This document shows positions 30,959 through 42,509 of a DNA stretch of 64,000 nucleotides, piece by piece. Source of the stretch: Apiosordaria backusii. Taxonomy: Eukaryota; Ascomycota; Sordariomycetes; Sordariales; Lasiosphaeriaceae. A program made the position numbers and the translations under genes. The notes beneath the pieces are model-generated. The model saw nothing but the letters and a program-made list of their open reading frames with translations, searched no databases and was not told where the DNA came from. The stretch is taken from the NCBI GenBank assembly GCA_030549205.1, contig JAUKTV010000004.1, positions 1,116,001 through 1,180,000 of the forward strand, in the 5' to 3' direction. Numbering within the stretch: the stretch's first letter is position 1; every line of letters starts with the position of its first letter.

Positions 30959-33900
30959 TTACAAGTACTCTGGGGGACAAAAGCCCGCTTCTCGATCTGC
31001 TTTCACTTGGGCCAACAATTCCTCCCAAGTCACCGTCAACCACTTCGATAGATTTCTGGCACCCACTTCTTGTTCTATCTTTTTTTTTATTCTTTTTGAC
31101 CCCACAAAATCCGGGTCCGCACCCCTATACAGGAGGAATTTCGCGAACTCTGCTGCTTCTGGCTTATTCTTTCTGAGCGCACATCGAAGCGCTGTTGCGG
31201 TTTTAAACCCGGCCTCCGATGAATTATGCCTGGAATCGTCGATGTCGGCGCCGTATCCAAGAACAGCCTTGGCCAAAGGTATAGACCAGCTATAACACGC
31301 AATATCTCTCAAACAGTTGCTTAAGCCATGTCTGACATCTTCTGAACGTGCAGCTGAACTTTGTATAGGCAGTTGCTCCCATAGAAACAAGAGCCATTCT
31401 GCTCGGCAAGTTGAACCGTTAGTTGCGCTAATGGCAAATGAATTCATGACTCCCTCAACCGAGTATGCTCTTGGCACGGTTAGTTCATTCAATCGGTCTG
31501 AGAACTCCAACAACAAAGCCGGTAAAAGAGCCTGAAAGACATCTTCGGAGTCTGATTGCAGTGTCGCTGCGAGGAGAATTTCCCATGGTATGCCTCCTTT
31601 TTCCCTTATAACCTTGCGATCGATGGTCTTGATCTTTTCACTAAGCCAGTGGACGACCTCGAGGTTTCCGGCACGTGCTGCCATTGCCAAATGGTCAAAC
31701 ACAAAACTCCCCGGATATTTGAGATTTTCAGTTTCGGCGTCATATGCGTTCACAAACTCCCTATATGTCTCGAATAATTCAAACATCGCTGCTGAGCCTG
31801 AGGTCGCTGCAACCCTTGTTATCTCTTTTTGGACTTCGTTGGGCATCTTCTCGAAACGGGGTAGCAATGCGTGGACTTCCCGCACAAAGTCTTCCCTCAC
31901 AAGATCGAACAAAAGAGGTTGAATTTCGTCCTCTTCCAGGTGGCCAACGCTTCCTGATGCAACTTGCTGTTGCTTTTGGTCGTTTTGATGAAAGTGAAGA
32001 AGGTGATTGGCTCTCATTTGCCGAGAGAGAAAGCCTATCTCGGCGTATTCACAGCCGTCAACATCGCATTTCCATGGCTTGTCGTGGTCTTTGGTGTGGG
32101 ATCTCTGCTTTGCTCGGGTGGTGAACCCTTTTCTTCTGAATGGACACAAGAGGTATGGACATTTGAAGAGCCGTGTTCCGTAGAGTTTGCTGAGGGGTAG
32201 ATATTGGCAACAGGATTCAGTGTGTGTGGTCGCCGCACACAATAGTTTGTCGAATGTTTGGTAGATGGTAATGGTCAGCTCCGAGGTATTGAGGGGATGC
32301 AGAGTAGTCCACCGTTCTCCTGTTTCCAAGTTAGTTTTTCCATTGATGTGAGCCTTGATGGGGAGTTGCAACTTACCATCAGATATCTGAAAAGTGGATG
32401 AAGTCACACATTGCTGACGAAACCTAGCCGCCGCGACCAAGAGAGGGTAGGCGTCAGGTAGCTGGTCCTTGAATTGCCGTAGTTTACTTATGAACGAGGA
32501 ATAGATTGGTGAAGGGGTGCCATCTTCGCACTCTGACTCCCCTGCAAACGTCTGACTTGAAAAGTTTTCAAGCGCCTCGATCAAGGGCTTCAACAGCAAG
32601 GAATCGGGTCCACTGGCGGTAAGGCATCTTTCGATGAGAGAAAACCACATAGTTTCGGCGTAGATATGGAGTCGGTATGATCCAGCCTGAACCAAAGTCT
32701 TAACCTCGTCATCTGTGAGGTCAGGGTCATGATGATCATGACACATATAATGCAGGCAAGACTTTGCAAGCTGCGCTGTCATGTCTATGTCCCCAAAGCT
32801 TCCCTCGATATCCGGAGAAAACAGGTACCTGTGGCCACCAGATCAGCTTCGTCAACAAACATTACTCGTTATCAGACGACTGCAACGTACTCCTTGACAG
32901 TGAAGTGAACAAACTGAACATGTTCATCCACCACCTCAACGATCGGACCACAAAGTTGAACCGGGTTAAACGAAGTCAGTGGAGGACGGACTAAACCATC
33001 TGTCTTGTCGCTATCCAGCTCCAGTGATAAAAGCTGAGCTAGCTCAAATATTGTCAAGGGGGCCGGAGAGGAACCAACAAACCCCAAAAGGTTTCTTGCT
33101 TTGGTTCTCGCGCGGGGTGATTGAAGGGCATTGATTCTTTTGAGAATTCTGCCGTAGCTAAGAGAGTCCAAGATGTTAGTAAGCGTTCCAATGACAAAAC
33201 CGGTGTAAGCAGCATACGCTTCATTGAGGTTGGCGGGTAAAACTTGAAGTTCTTGCCTGACCTCTCGGAAATCGGCGCACAGATCAAGACATTCAAGAAT
33301 GATCCTGGCATAGAGAAACATGCCCTGGGCCTGAGAAGCGACCGGGGCGAGAATGCCGTCAAGCTCGTTCTTTCTTTCTTGAGAGCCAAATCCGTTAACG
33401 GTAAGCCATTCTGAACTACGACGTTTCACGAAAGCTTGGATACTCCCAGAATTGTGGTTGTCGACACGCATCCTTGGTAAGGCCCGCAGGGTATGCTCAA
33501 TGTCGGTTTCCACGCGGCTGGAGATCAAAACTCTGAACGTGTCGCAATCCTTGCAAAGTTGAACAAGTTGAGAGAGTAGCCTTTGACGTTCTATCTTCTC
33601 GATCTCATCAACGCCGTCGAGGACGAAGTAAACCACCTCCTTGACATGAACTAAAATCTGCTTCAAGAGGCCACAGGCCGAGTCCAAGTTGCTTCTTATC
33701 CTTCCAGAGTTAGGCTGGCATATGATACTCTGAAGGGCTTCCTTAAGTTCGTCTGTGACGGCTGGCTCCGCTGCCATCTGAAAGATAATTGAGTGTAGTA
33801 CTGACAGGGCGGAGGTGCCGGTGGCCTGTCTGTAACTGAGAAAGGCGTAAATTACAATCTTTTGTCGCTTTTGAAGCTCATTAATGACTGTTCCAGAGAG

Positions 33901-34930
33901 AAAGGTTTTGCCTACTGTCTAGTTAGAGACCACCAGGTAGGTATGTCAAATACAACTTGAATGTTATTTCGTGACGTGAAGTGAAGCCAGAATCCTCGTT
34001 GTACTCACCCGCTCCAGGAATTCCTTCAAGCCACCATACCCTCTTTGCAGATTGACCAGCTTCGAGCCAGGGATTGAGCTTGTCGGCTTTCCAAAGCCAT
34101 TTCCCGGTACCTTCACACAGCTTTCCAGATATCGCATCTAGCTCTCGATAGTAGAATTGGGGCGATATATCAGTTTTGAAGCGATGGAATTCCTGGTGGA
34201 CTCTCTCGCGTTCCGCCTTTTCGATATCATCAAGGGCTTGCGTCATAGCCTTTCGTTCGTCCTTGATATGCTCCCAAAGAATTGTGGTTCGCATCATACT
34301 GGCATGTCGTTCTACGTGACGCTTGACGATCTCGATTTTCCCCTTCTGTCTGGGCCATAAGGCCTCAAAGCTGAATTGCCAAACTAAAGGGCCTGGTCAG
34401 AATGTTACAGAAGTAATGACAGAGCTCATTTGAAACTTACCATTATTGCTGAAAAACTTCAGAGACACTACGTAAAAGTCCAGAATGTCTTGATAGAAGA
34501 GTGCCATGAACTCGTTGATGTTCTTGTTCTGGCCGAAAAGTGCTCCCATCTCTGTGAACTCGGGCAGGAGATTTCCAATCTCAGCAGTTGTGTTGATGAT
34601 GGTATCCAGAGATTGGGTCAGCGTGCTTGTCCATTGGATGATGAGCTTGATAGGCCCCCAGATAAGAGCCAGAATTTCCGGTTTTACCTGAACAAAGGTA
34701 TCGACAGCGCTGGCATAATGGTTCAACTTTTCAAGGTATCTCTGGATTTTGCTGAGGTTGCGCAGCGATCCGGTTTTTGCTTGCTTTTCTTGGAGCTCGT
34801 TGGTGAATTTGTACACATCGTGGATGGTGTTAGCTTGAAGAACTTGATCGTAAACCGCTGCATTCTTCAAATCCTTTTTGAACCGCTCCTTCGCTTCGTT
34901 GAAGGGGTCTGCAGGGGTGCTGGAGGACAT
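30959..34930 (-). CDS. NLR-like receptor: N-terminal STAND domain, NACHT, C2H2 fingers, ankyrin repeats
   Basis: Five exons (34930-34441, 34383-34009, 33911-32891, 32828-32377, 32319-30959) give 1232 residues with consistent phases. Residues 1-240 form a helical domain like that found before NACHT in many fungal STAND proteins (LIWGPIKLIIQWTSTL). The Walker A loop GIPGAGKTFLSG (about 283-294) is split by intron 2, and Walker B is YFVLDGVDEIEK near 385. After the NACHT come two C2H2-like units (CPYLLC...RSH, CDVDGC...HLLHFH, about 833-885) and degenerate ankyrin repeats to the end. Such receptors mediate heterokaryon incompatibility and other cell-death or non-self responses in fungi. It appears intact. 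The EH-domain gene at 35702 lies upstream on the same strand. Confidence 0.85.
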
Positions 34931-35701
34931 GGTGATGATCGCGGTATGTGTTGGTTGAGCATGAATGAGTCTCACAATCTTTCATCGAGCGGGGTCGAGA
35001 ATGGTATTGGAGGCCCGTAGGCGCCTAAACCAGGCATACTGCGCCCAATCGCTTACATAATTCTACATCACCCTCACCTGTTGGCTTGACTACCACACCG
35101 TGAACTAAAAGAATACCTAGTGCGCCTGAAGGTCTCGAATGCGTGGCTTGACACTTTTTGGGAGGCCAGGAAACTACCGAACGTACGCATTTCTACTCAA
35201 TTCCATGTCTGCTGAGCAAATGCTCTAGGCCCAATAACAGCTTTTATATACCTTTATATAGCGCCTTAAGGGTCAGTTCAGATACAATAAGGTCTTGTCA
35301 AGATACAATCAGACCTTGGCAAGATACAATTAGGCCTTGCTAAGATACAGAAAGGCCTTGCTAGGAAATAAACAGGCCTGTTGATGCTTCAAATCTAGCT
35401 ACCTTAATGTGTGTTATGGCCCACAAGCTGGTGATGATGGGCGCTGTGGTCTGGGAAACCCCCGGCTAAACATGACAACTTAGGCCTGAAGTTAAATACA
35501 GTACCTATGAATCCGAGTATCGATCGGCTTGTTTCATGAGATACAAGCTGCATCAAAAAGGTGGTAAATCGGTGAGGGAAGCAAGTGAAGCCAAGCAGAC
35601 ACCCTGGGCAGGTAAAAAGCATAGGTATTTTGGTTTGGAAGCCAGGATCTTGAATTGGCTGTTCCACTATGACACGTCAAGTACCGGGAGTATCTTGACG
35701 G
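34931..35701. other. Intergenic between receptor and EH gene
   Basis: About 770 bp that holds the receptor promoter, a block rich in TATATA (35245-35265) and a five-copy 21 bp tandem repeat (35280-35384). No gene recognised. Confidence 0.45.
35280..35384. repeat. 21 bp minisatellite, five degenerate copies
   Basis: Five head-to-tail units of exactly 21 bp (starts 35280, 35301, 35322, 35343, 35364). Units 1-4 start AGATACA and most contain GGCCTTG or a near match; unit 5 has drifted (GGAAATA...GGCCTG). Because 21 is a multiple of three, one frame reads a QDTIRPx heptad, but it lacks a credible gene around it. Confidence 0.85.
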
Positions 35702-37048
35702 CTATGGACCGAAAAACTTCACCCCCCTAATAACCACCTCAGGAAGCCGCGTAACGCCCATCCTCTGCTGCTTAATGAGATGCATCGCCACAGCAAACTC
35801 ATCCTTGGTAAGGTAACCATCTTCGTTAATATCTGCCAGCTCCCAGATCCCTCCTAGCACGCTCGGCGATAGCTTAGAATTGTTAAAGAAAATTATTGCT
35901 TCCTCCCCACTAATCAACCCCTTATTGCCCGCATCAAGCCTGTCAAACACCTCGTCAAACCGTGCCTTATCCTCAGGGTCGATAAGTCTCTCTTGCCTGA
36001 TTAAATCCATCACCGTGTAAAACTCCTCCCTGCTGAGATATCCCTTGTTGCTCTTGTCAACCTGCTGCCAGATATTTCCTAGGGTTTCCACCGGCAGGCA
36101 AGATTGTTCAAAGAAGGGCGCTGCTTCCTCGCCTAGGACGACCCCCTTGCCTCCGTTATCCAGCTCGTCGAAAAGCTGCTTGAGTCGCTCTTCGCGGATG
36201 AGCTGCATCGCCTTGGCGAATTGATCTCTGGTGAGGTATCCTTTGTTGTCGTTGTCTACCTGGCCCCAAATCACCCCTAGGGTGTGACTTGGAAGATTGG
36301 ATTGCTGGAAGAAGGTTACTGCCTCTTCACCGGTAATGATCCCATTTCGATCTTGATCTACCATTTCGAAGAGCTGATCAAGAGGGTCCTTATCTTTGAG
36401 GGTGAAGGGATTGCGGTCAAGGCTTGAGTCCCGGAAAGCTGATTCATCTTGGAGTGTCCCGATGTAGGCTGTGACAGTTTGTGGGGGTTGAGCTATCACC
36501 AGATCCTGGTCTGTTGTCGCCGACGGGATGATGGTAACCGTGGTGCAGACTTCTGACAGCTCCTCCAAGCTGTCCTGCGCAATGTCGTGTTCAGTCTCCC
36601 GAACGTGGCTTGTATTTTCCTTGACAGCTTTGGTATCCAGCAGGGCCACCGCGTCCAGTGCCATGTGCAGCGTATCACGGTGAGCCTTCAGCAGCTCTCG
36701 CAGACCATTAACTTCGGCTCTGGTAGCAGAAGTCCATTGCACCTCGCCAGCGCGGCGCTCGCATTTTTTGAGCGTCGTGTTGATCTTATCAAGCACATTC
36801 GAGCAGTTCTGAATTGTCGAAAGAGCCCGGGTGTGAACATCTTCGGGTATGGCGCGGTCATCAATGACGGCCGTGTCATCTCTCAGTAACTCGAGCACAA
36901 GCTGCAGCTGCGATAATTCACCTGTGGCAGCCAAGAGGTCGGACCTGGCGTCGCGGGAATAGCGGCAAAACGTCGCGACAGCGACTGTTGTGTTCCCAAC
37001 GACGCTCAGAAGCCCAAGAAGTGATGCCGTAATGGATGTAGGAGCCAT
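35702..37048 (-). CDS. Fungal STAND N-terminal (PigL_N-like) domain fused to three EH domains
   Basis: Single-exon frame; ATG 37048 is chosen because the family's N-terminal pattern (MAPTSITASLLGLLSVV) starts there, giving 448 residues. Residues 1-150 look like the helical fungal N-terminal domain of STAND proteins. A disordered linker follows. Then come three Eps15-homology domains at about 221-285, 288-350 and 362-426, each with paired EF-hand loops and the conserved IW that lines the peptide pocket (VIWGQVD, NIWQQVD, GIWELAD); loops such as DQDRNGIITGEE are calcium-competent in form. An NPF tripeptide, the classic EH ligand, sits at 213-215 just before EH1. EH domains act in endocytosis and actin patch assembly. 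The combination is unusual; the function is inferred only. Confidence 0.8.
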   Translation of the reverse strand: MAPTSITASLLGLLSVVGNTTVAVATFCRYSRDARSDLLAATGELSQLQLVLELLRDDTAVIDDRAIPEDVHTRALSTIQNCSNVLDKINTTLKKCERRAGEVQWTSATRAEVNGLRELLKAHRDTLHMALDAVALLDTKAVKENTSHVRETEHDIAQDSLEELSEVCTTVTIIPSATTDQDLVIAQPPQTVTAYIGTLQDESAFRDSSLDRNPFTLKDKDPLDQLFEMVDQDRNGIITGEEAVTFFQQSNLPSHTLGVIWGQVDNDNKGYLTRDQFAKAMQLIREERLKQLFDELDNGGKGVVLGEEAAPFFEQSCLPVETLGNIWQQVDKSNKGYLSREEFYTVMDLIRQERLIDPEDKARFDEVFDRLDAGNKGLISGEEAIIFFNNSKLSPSVLGGIWELADINEDGYLTKDEFAVAMHLIKQQRMGVTRLPEVVIRGVKFFGP

Positions 37049-38311
37049 TTTGAGGATAAGGATGCGGTGTTGAGAACAGAGCAGCGGAACTGGGTCGGGT
37101 TGTTCATGTTGAGAGCCCGCCAATTCCCCTCACCTGCAATGTGGTACACCATGCAGACTTGCAGCCCAGCTGAGTTGAGCGAATCCAGTCGAGCGAAGTC
37201 TCGCCGAATTTCTGAATCCAGTCCTCGGATTCGCTTGGCTGGCTTCATGTTGGAAGCTTGACTGGTTCAGCCGCACTTGGGAAGTAACGAAGAAGAGTGG
37301 GTAATGCTAGCCGAAAAAGTAGCGACCAGAGCCATGGTGGTGCATTTTCCCAACAAGACTGCTGCCCCAATTTGACCACTAATCTTTCCCACGTTCCAAC
37401 CAAACCGCCTCCAGCCAATACCACTCCCACCTCGAAGCGACACCAGCTGGCATATTGCTCCCAAAGGAATCTCACCCCGCCACCATCCATGGGCTTCCTC
37501 TTGGAACGGAAATTTAACTCCGTCCCCCAGGGTTAGGGTCCCACCCACCCCTCCTCTCCCCTCCTGCAAGCTCGTGCACACAGCCCCTATTGTGGATTCA
37601 CGTCCCGCTGAAATCCCCAATCGCACAGCACCCAAAATCAGGAGATAAAGTCCGCCTCCCGAAGCCCACCTCGCAGGCACTGCCTTTTTCTCAGAAGCCG
37701 GTGAGACATCCCACTGAAATCATATGCAGGCAAAATACGGTCTTTTTGACATGTCGCCAATATCCGTGTCGTGATGGGGTCGATTGCAGTTGAGCTGACC
37801 CTAACCCTGATCGCTAGGCAAGATTTAGGGCTTGCCTGGTCTGGCAGCAAGGTGGTGCTCAGTCAGCCCACCAGTGCGCCTGGATAAAAGGGGCCGACTG
37901 TTGGGTTGTGTGATGGTTACATTTTTGAATCGAGCTGTATGTGAGATCTTTTTGACATATGAAGAGGCAAAAAAAGCATAAAAGCAAGGATATGGACACC
38001 TTGAGCTATTAAGGTTGGTCGCTCTAAACGATCCCAAGTCCATTATCCTCGGATTCATCATAAATTCACCTTGATGGTCTGTTCTTGTCCTCGTTCTCTT
38101 CCTTCATCGTTGAAGGTGGTGGTTTATTCGCCACTTTGACGCAAGGAGCTAATGATCTTGATGTGTCTTCACAACTAAACTTGAAGCGATCATTTTGTGA
38201 GATACACAAAGCACCAATGAAGAGGGAAGACCGACAGAACAAAAGTAGGAGATTCGTTTTGGTATATATAGCCGTATATGCCCGGAAACTCATGTTAGGC
38301 TACAGAAAGGT
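37049..38311. other. Intergenic, 1.26 kb, with two telomere-like motifs
   Basis: It contains GGGTTAGGG (37530-37538) and ACCCTAACCCT (37798-37808) and separates the EH gene from the regulator of the PKS locus. The short frames present overlap on both strands and none was accepted. Confidence 0.45.
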
Positions 38312-40681
38312 CTACCACATCGGCACCATCCCATGTTCCTCAACAAACGGCGGCAGCCCCAATGTCATATTATCCTGAAAGATCCCTTCTGTCCCCATAG
38401 CAAAGCCAAATTCATTGCCGTTGTACATAGAATCTGAAAAGTCCATCCCCGTGGGGTATTCCAACGGCAGAAAGTCAGGCCCCAGCAAAGGCGTGCTCGC
38501 TCGCGACAAGGGGTCCGGAACCCCCAACAGCCCTACGTTGTTGTTTGGGACCTGCCACGTGGGATATCCCATGGGATCAGGCATCAGAAGTGGAAGGTTC
38601 ATCGTGATGATTGGTACGGAGTATTGCTGCCGTTGGCGCACCCCATGTTGCATGTCAGAAATTTGGGCCTCTGCTGCTATGGCTGCCGAGTCGAAGAGTC
38701 TTTGCCGGAACGTGGCCGGGTCGACGTCATCGTTGTACAGATTCGATGTGACGTTGATGCTGACAGCTAGCAGGAGGTTCAATTTGGCTGCCACCACTCC
38801 AAGGTGATATCTCGTCTGCCAAAGTTCATGCAGGAAAACTAATGACTTGGTCAATAGATCACGGAAGACACATCCTGTCCGCTGGGGGTGACAGAGGATC
38901 TGGCTATTGTCTAGTTGACGTAGCCGCCCCAAGATCCAGCATGATGCCATGGCAGATCGTGCAGCATCGGCCCAAAAGAGTTGACAGGCCATGTTGCTCA
39001 TATCAGGGCTAATCCTGCACAAACTTTGGAATTGGTGCAAGACCGAGGCAGCATTATCCCACAGTTCCATCAGCTGACTTCTCTGTGAAGGCTCTGCCGG
39101 TGTGCCTAGGGTACCCCCGAGGCCGGTGATGGACAGGAAGCTGGTCATTGAGATCGAGATCATGGATTGTTGCAGCTCCTCGACTGGATCCGCGGCTCTG
39201 GTACCAGACCGAAGTGCTGGCGACAGTTCAGACAGAAACCTCCCGAATCCAGCTCGAAGACGTGTCTGAATCTCTTCCGTGGATGGGGGGTGTGGCGAGT
39301 AGAGCGCTTGGTGCAGAGGACCAATGACTTGGGCCAGTCTTGCCGCAGCAATTGCAAACTTGATGTCGTTGTCCGCTTGTGTTTCGAGACCCTGATCATT
39401 CGTCCCATCGGATTCTGGGTCTAACGTACGGATGCTCATTGGTAAGGGCAATGGGCAGTCATTTTCGTCCAGGCGCAGACTGAACTGTGTGCCGCTTCGG
39501 ATTGAGTACTCGAGGTTCAACCGCACAAAGCACCACCAGAGCCGCTTCCTGAGCTCAGCAAAATACGGCGTAACCTCCACAAAGAGCGTTGGGTCGCGGT
39601 GGAGTCCCATGCTCTGTGTGATATCCCTGATCAGGCCATGAAGAGAAAGCAAATCGTACAGCTTGTCCGTCTCGGATGCCAAGATATTCTTCATGACTGC
39701 CAGCAGCAGTAGGACCTGCACTACGCCGCAACACGGCTTCTGGAACTTTGGTGTATGTATGCAGCCCTCGACAGCCCTCACCAATCTCCTTCCACTCTGT
39801 CTCTCCTGCTCACTGCCCTGCATAGCAATGCCAACAGCTAGCAGAACTTTGCAGATGTGCACAGGATGATCGAGCGTTCCTGCGTAGATACGATCCAAAT
39901 CTCTGGCGAAGGCTGGCTGATCGAGAATTCCATAGATGCGTCCATATCCCTGGAAGTATTTTGCAATCCATGTCTCGCATTCTTGTCGTTCCGGCAATAG
40001 CGTTCGAAGACTGGCGCTGTCCGTCCCAACTGTCGATCCAGATACGCTGTTGTGTGCTCTGAGTTGGGCTTTGAGCTCAGCAAATGCCTTGCGACTCGCG
40101 TGAAACTCAGGGGAGTGGTCCAACATCGCTTTCAGGACCGTCATCTCGTTACACGGGGCCAGCCAATGGCTGAGGCCCATCATGCGAGTCTTGAAAGCAG
40201 TGCCCTTGTAGGCATTGCCTCGTGGCGGGTTGGCAACATTGTGCTTTTCAGAGGGCGAAACCTCTGTGGGAGTTGGTTCTGGCGTCTCGCCTCTCGACGA
40301 GCAGCTATCCGGCGGCGTGTGCGTTTGTATGTGATTTTCAGGCGATGGTTGCGGCGAAGGTGACGGAGCGGAAGATGACGAAGTAACTCGGAGCCGTGAA
40401 CGGGATCTTGGGATGTGCTGGCGGTCTTTTGGTGTGCTGTAGACACACTCGGAGGGAATCCCACGATGTTTGCATTGTCCGCAGGGTGATTCGCGATCAC
40501 AGCGCGTCTTTCGTGTGCGGCACTGCCAGAGGTCAATGTCCGTGAGGCTTCAACTTCCATCTTATATGGCTTGTCCTACCTGCCAGCAAGACACAGCTTC
40601 CCTGACTCTGGGTCTTTTGCGACCCTTCAATTGTTGCTCGATGAATGAGTCGGCGCTCAGATGTGAGAACGTCAAGGCCAT
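38312..40681 (-). CDS. Zn2Cys6 transcription factor of the PKS locus
   Basis: Exons 40681-40580 and 40522-38312 give 770 residues. The 57 bp intron splits the zinc cluster inside the first loop: SCWQ joins CRTRKTRCDRESPCGQC...EC, spacing C-x2-C-x6-C-x5-C-x2-C-x8-C. A Ser/Pro linker is followed by the fungal-specific transcription factor domain (ETWIAKYFQGYGRIYGIL, LRKRLWWCFVRLN). The C-terminal 100 residues are acidic and glycine/proline-rich, typical of activation regions. Its position, 4.3 kb from the PKS start on the same side as the P450, makes it the likely pathway regulator of the polyketide locus, though this is inference. No break in frame was found. Confidence 0.82.
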
Positions 40682-42509
40682 GTTGGCATAGAAGGCGAGA
40701 GAAAGGCTCTGCCAAGAGCAAATATCCACTTAGACTTGCCCGAAATCGTGAGGTCAAGCCGAAGAGATCGAGATCATCAGCCCATGCAGGAGGAGGGCAG
40801 AGGTAAGATAAACCAAACCCACGGGTCCGGAATAACACGTGCTGTCGAGCTTGCGATTCGCGGCCATAGCCAGACCAATATTAGTCATTCGGCAAGGGTG
40901 CATGCCGAATAGCATCGAAAAGGCCAGAGAGGTACACGATAGTCGCATGCATGTTTTGAGGCAGTGACATTGAGAAGGACCAAAGGAAGCCGGGCGGAAA
41001 CCGATGACAGAGGTAGCGTCGGGCTGTCATCGGTCAATAATGCCAATGTCTCGAGTCCTTTTGCATGGGGCGGTGCTAGGATACCCGAAGCAGTGCAACC
41101 ATGAGAGAAAGCAGGTGCATTGACGTCTTATTCCCGTTGGCCGCTCGATCGATTGCCTTGCGGATCACTTGTGAAGGACGTTCTGGACGAAGTTTGAGGT
41201 GTTTATCTCCGAGGTTAACGTTAGATCTTAGTTTAAGCTTATTTCTAGCGAGGGGAAACTGATGTGGTACGAGCGCAACTTCTTGAGAGCAAAACAGGGA
41301 CTTGAACATGTCGCATCACCACACATGTCCCAAGTGCGGGGACCCAGCTTGTGGCGCTCGTAAAATTCCGAGGGAAGCAAGCTTCTAGGTTTCCACGCAC
41401 GTAACCCCGCCACCGCCCGTCTGGGTCCTGCCATGCAGGAGCATCACGAAATGCTTCCGGTGACAGGAGAGAACTTTTGCGGTCATGTCATGATATCATT
41501 TTTAAACGAGTTCTGCAAGTGCGAGATTGACGGTTAAAGTGGAAGGAGCATCCAGAGGGGTTTCTCGTATCTTCACTTGAAGTCATCATCCACGCTGTGA
41601 GGTCCCTATAATCCAGCACCTTCGTGTCTTGGGGTCAATCTGAGACAGCTGAATTAGTCTTCAAAAAGTTCCATCAACTGAGACATTCTTCCCACCTTCT
41701 CCATCCGCCCTCCCATCTTCTCCTGTAGTTAATTTGCTTTGTCACCCAGCAAACAAGCCATTCTCACCAGCCCCTCGTAAGAGGCCACAATGATTCCCCG
41801 CCCACTTGCCGAAAAATGTGGCTCAGCGTAAGGTATGTGCGCCCGTCCCAAACCATTGGGAACACGCATCTCCTCGGGACAAATGCAATGGCATCGTACA
41901 CAGCCTCAAATACACATCTCTCGATTGGATCGATCAGATTAAGCTTTCCCTACTTCGACGAAAGAAGTGCGGGGTCTGTCCCGAGAAATCGTAAAATGGC
42001 CCACACTTTTTCCTTCCATGCATTGCTGAGCCTCACTGAAGCTGCAGGCTTCATACGGCGGTCAAGCGGGATGTATTGGGTCTGATTATCCGTTAAATCA
42101 TCACTGGCTACGGCTCGCTTTTGGCTGGCTGCCCGACCTCGGCGAACGACGGAATACCTGTTTGATCTAATATGGACTGCCTTCAAGAAGAACACGTCAA
42201 TGCGGTGAAGCGCGGCAGTGCAAAACCAGATGCGTTCCTTTGCTTCCGTCATGTTGTTTTCAGACACAGGCTAGAACTGCACAATGTAACGTGGCATGGT
42301 ATCATTATTTCGTAGTATATCGTCATCTATGGAATGGTGTTACATACAAGCATGGTCGTCTCGTGAACCCTAACCCTCATTAGCCCTTATCGACATGCAC
42401 CAAACGCCCAACATGCGAGGACAAAGACAAAGGGAATCTATGGTCTATGTTGATCTTATACATGAGTGAAGCAGATATTGTTACAATCAAATCGCAATGC
42501 TGCGTGCCC
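40682..42509. other. Gene-poor 1.8 kb between regulator and P450
   Basis: Upstream of the regulator and downstream of the P450. It holds a CT-rich promoter-like block (41680-41770) ahead of a 13-codon frame from ATG 41791, which might be the remnant of a lost gene, and a telomere-like AACCCTAACCCT (42366-42377). Nothing recognisable as a protein was found. Confidence 0.4.

Noticed and set aside
41816..42085. 89-codon frame between regulator and P450
   Set aside because: No protein features; overlaps another frame of equal quality on the opposite strand.
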